This document shows positions 62,590-64,000 of a stretch of 64,000 nt of DNA, piece after piece (the stretch's first letter is position 1; every line of letters begins with the position of its first letter). The notes beneath the pieces were generated by a model that saw only the letters and a list, made by a program, of their open reading frames with translations, was not told where the DNA came from and did no database searches. The translations under genes were made by a program, and so were the position numbers. The DNA is from Nocardia cyriacigeorgica NBRC 100375 (GTDB lineage Bacteria > Actinomycetota > Actinomycetes > Mycobacteriales > Mycobacteriaceae). The stretch lies in contig NZ_BAFY01000052.1 of the NCBI RefSeq assembly GCF_000308555.1, positions 54,667 through 118,666 of the forward strand. The letters are read 5' to 3'.

Positions 62590-63687
62590 ATGCTCGGCAA
62601 ACCCAGCTATCCGGTACAACTGATCCAGCCCGACGGACGGCGCGTCCTCGACCGCGAACACGCCGCGGTGGTCGCCGATGTCGGGCCCGACAGGCTGCGT
62701 GACCTCTACGAAGACCTGGTGGTGACCCGCCGCATCGACACCGAGGCGACAGCCTTGCAGCGGCAGGGCCGGCTCGGGCTATGGGCGCCATTGCTCGGCC
62801 AGGAGGCCGCGCAGGTGGGATCGGCGCGCGCCCTGCGCCCCGACGACTATGTGTTCTGCAGCTACCGGGAGTCCGCGGTCGCCTATTGCCGCGGCGTCGA
62901 CCCGGCCCGATTGACCCGGATGTGGCGCGGTGTCGCCCATTCCTGCTGGGATCCCGATGCCATCAATATGACCAATCCGGCCATCGTCGTCGGCGCGCAG
63001 GGCTTGCACGCCACCGGCTACGCCTACGCCGCGCATCTGGAAGGCGCCGATATCGCCGCCATCGCCTACTTCGGTGACGGCGCCACCAGTCAGGGCGATA
63101 TCGCCGAGGCGCTGGGTTTCGCCGCGAGCTGGAGCGCGCCGGTGGTGTTCTTCTGCCAGAACAATCACTGGGCGATCAGCGAACCGGTCCGGTTGCAGAG
63201 CGCAACCCCCATCGCCCAGCGCGCCCTCGGCTACGGCATCCCCTCGGTGCAGGTCGACGGCAATGATGTGCTGGCGGTGCTCGCCGTCACCCGGCAGGCG
63301 CTGGCCCGCGCTCACGCCGGTGGCGGCCCGTCGTTCATCGAGGCGATCACCTACCGGATGGGTCCGCACACCACCGCCGACGATCCGACCCGCTATCGCT
63401 CCGACGCCGAAACCGAGGAATGGAAGAGGCGCGACCCGATCGACCGGGTGCACCGGCTGCTCGATCGGGAGAACCTGCTGGACGAGCAGTTCGAGCAGCG
63501 GGTCCGCGACAAGGCCGACGAGATCGCCACCGTGGTCCGCACCGCGACCATCGACATGCCCGATCCCGATCCGATGGAGCTGTTCGATCACGTCTACAGC
63601 ACCGAGCATCCGCTGATCGCCGAACAACGGCGCGCGTATGCGCAGCACCTGGCCGCCCACGCGCCTACGGAAGGAGTCCCGTCATGA
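62590..63687 (+). CDS. bkdA: 2-oxoacid dehydrogenase E1 component alpha subunit (branched-chain type)
   Basis: Thiamine diphosphate-dependent E1 alpha. 365 residues from ATG 62590 (MLGKPSYPVQLIQPDG), which lies after AGGAGG; GTG 62581 or ATG 62533 are alternatives. Motifs: PLLGQEAAQVGSA, the ThDP-binding GDGATSQGDIAEALGFAA...QNNHWAIS, and the branched-chain-type EAITYRMGPHTTADDPTRYR. This signature favours branched-chain 2-oxoacids (or related substrates) over pyruvate; in M. tuberculosis the similar gene is called pdhA/bkdA. Its stop overlaps the next start (ATGA at 63684-63687). Confidence 0.92.
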   Translation: MLGKPSYPVQLIQPDGRRVLDREHAAVVADVGPDRLRDLYEDLVVTRRIDTEATALQRQGRLGLWAPLLGQEAAQVGSARALRPDDYVFCSYRESAVAYCRGVDPARLTRMWRGVAHSCWDPDAINMTNPAIVVGAQGLHATGYAYAAHLEGADIAAIAYFGDGATSQGDIAEALGFAASWSAPVVFFCQNNHWAISEPVRLQSATPIAQRALGYGIPSVQVDGNDVLAVLAVTRQALARAHAGGGPSFIEAITYRMGPHTTADDPTRYRSDAETEEWKRRDPIDRVHRLLDRENLLDEQFEQRVRDKADEIATVVRTATIDMPDPDPMELFDHVYSTEHPLIAEQRRAYAQHLAAHAPTEGVPS

Positions 63688-64000
63688 TCACCACCTTCGC
63701 AGCCGCACTCAATTCCGGTCTGCGCCGGGCGCTGGAGGACGATCCGAAGGTGCTGCTCATGGGCGAGGACATCGGCCGCCTCGGTGGGGTGTTCCGGGTG
63801 ACCGACACGCTGCAGAAGGATTTCGGCAACAACCGCGTCATCGATGCGCCGCTGGCTGAATCCGGCATCATCGGAACCGCGTTCGGCATGGCGCTGCGTG
63901 GATTCCGGCCGGTGTGCGAGATCCAATTCGACGGGTTCGTCTACCCGGCCTTCGACCAGATCGTCTCCCAGGTGGCCAAGATCCACTATCGAACCCAGGG
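63684..64000 (+). CDS. bkdB: 2-oxoacid dehydrogenase E1 component beta subunit, 5' part
   Basis: Starts at ATG 63684, with AAGGAG upstream, overlapping the E1 alpha stop by 4 bp, and runs off the right edge after about 105 codons. Visible motifs: MGEDIGRLGGVFRVTDTLQKDFG and DAPLAESGIIGTAFGMALRGFRPVCEIQF, the E1 beta signature. The E2 gene is expected just beyond the window. Confidence 0.95.
   Translation, partial: MITTFAAALNSGLRRALEDDPKVLLMGEDIGRLGGVFRVTDTLQKDFGNNRVIDAPLAESGIIGTAFGMALRGFRPVCEIQFDGFVYPAFDQIVSQVAKIHYRTQ

Noticed and set aside
1..64000. CRISPR arrays, tRNA or rRNA genes, insertion sequences, integrases, prophage genes
   Set aside because: None seen: no regular 25-40 bp repeats with unique spacers, no tRNA-like cloverleaf with TTCGA arm noticed, no transposase or integrase motifs in the translations.

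Overview
The window is high-GC actinobacterial chromosome, most like Nocardia or a close mycolic-acid relative such as Rhodococcus. This rests on the base composition, frequent GTG starts, the acyl-CoA carboxylase set accA3/accD5/accE5, and gene order. From memory of Mycobacterium tuberculosis, the order upp, pmmB, punA, amiB, amiA, Rv3304-like, lpdA, glpD, nei2, lhr, pcd, lrpA, lat, accA3, sseA, maf, accE5, accD5, birA, PH-domain gene, GtrA gene, purK, purE, fadE25 follows Rv3309 to Rv3274c, with local insertions and losses. No rRNA, tRNA, CRISPR array, insertion sequence or prophage was seen, so this is largely core chromosome.

Left part (1-16.5 kb): the 5' end of a probable type VII secretion-associated protein, then nucleoside and base salvage (upp, punA, pmmB), an enoyl-CoA hydratase-family gene, two M20 amidohydrolases (amiB-amiA, overlapping by 4 bp), a gamma-glutamylcyclotransferase-like gene and the flavoprotein lpdA. 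Three secreted or membrane proteins follow (9.0-11.5 kb). Two of them share QPGV motifs and one has a proline-rich heptad repeat. A PLP aminotransferase comes next, and its 3' end runs into a degenerate 21-bp repeat array. Divergent glpK and glpD handle glycerol.

Middle (16.6-41 kb): a TetR-metallo-beta-lactamase pair with a palindromic site, DNA repair genes nei2 and lhr, and the lysine module pcd/lrpA/lat. That module takes lysine to alpha-aminoadipate through piperideine-6-carboxylate. Next are a beta-propeller lipoprotein, a truncated acetyltransferase-like gene, a patatin lipase, and the acyl-CoA carboxylase region: accA3, sseA, a SufR-like regulator, maf, accE5 and accD5. birA, which biotinylates the carboxylase, lies beside accD5. 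A PH-domain membrane protein and a two-component system follow.

Right part (41-64 kb): GtrA, purK-purE, a TetR regulator next to fadE25 with two matching operators, a class C serine hydrolase, a GlcD-type oxidase, a HIT / maleylpyruvate isomerase-like / pepE operon, the transhydrogenase operon pntAA-pntAB-pntB, an AAA+ ATPase, a deazaflavin-type reductase, an MFS exporter with an unrecognised partner, AraC-thioesterase, an SDR, and an Lrp regulator facing a branched-chain 2-oxoacid dehydrogenase operon that runs off the right edge.

The most notable signals are: (1) a shared 14-bp near-palindrome CTACC-N4-AGTAG in front of accA3, accD5 and the enoyl-CoA hydratase gene, suggesting a lipid regulon; (2) twin 13-bp palindromes in front of fadE25; (3) SseA with Ser in place of the catalytic Cys; (4) the 21-bp repeat array at the 3' end of the aminotransferase; and (5) the QPGV secreted-protein cluster.
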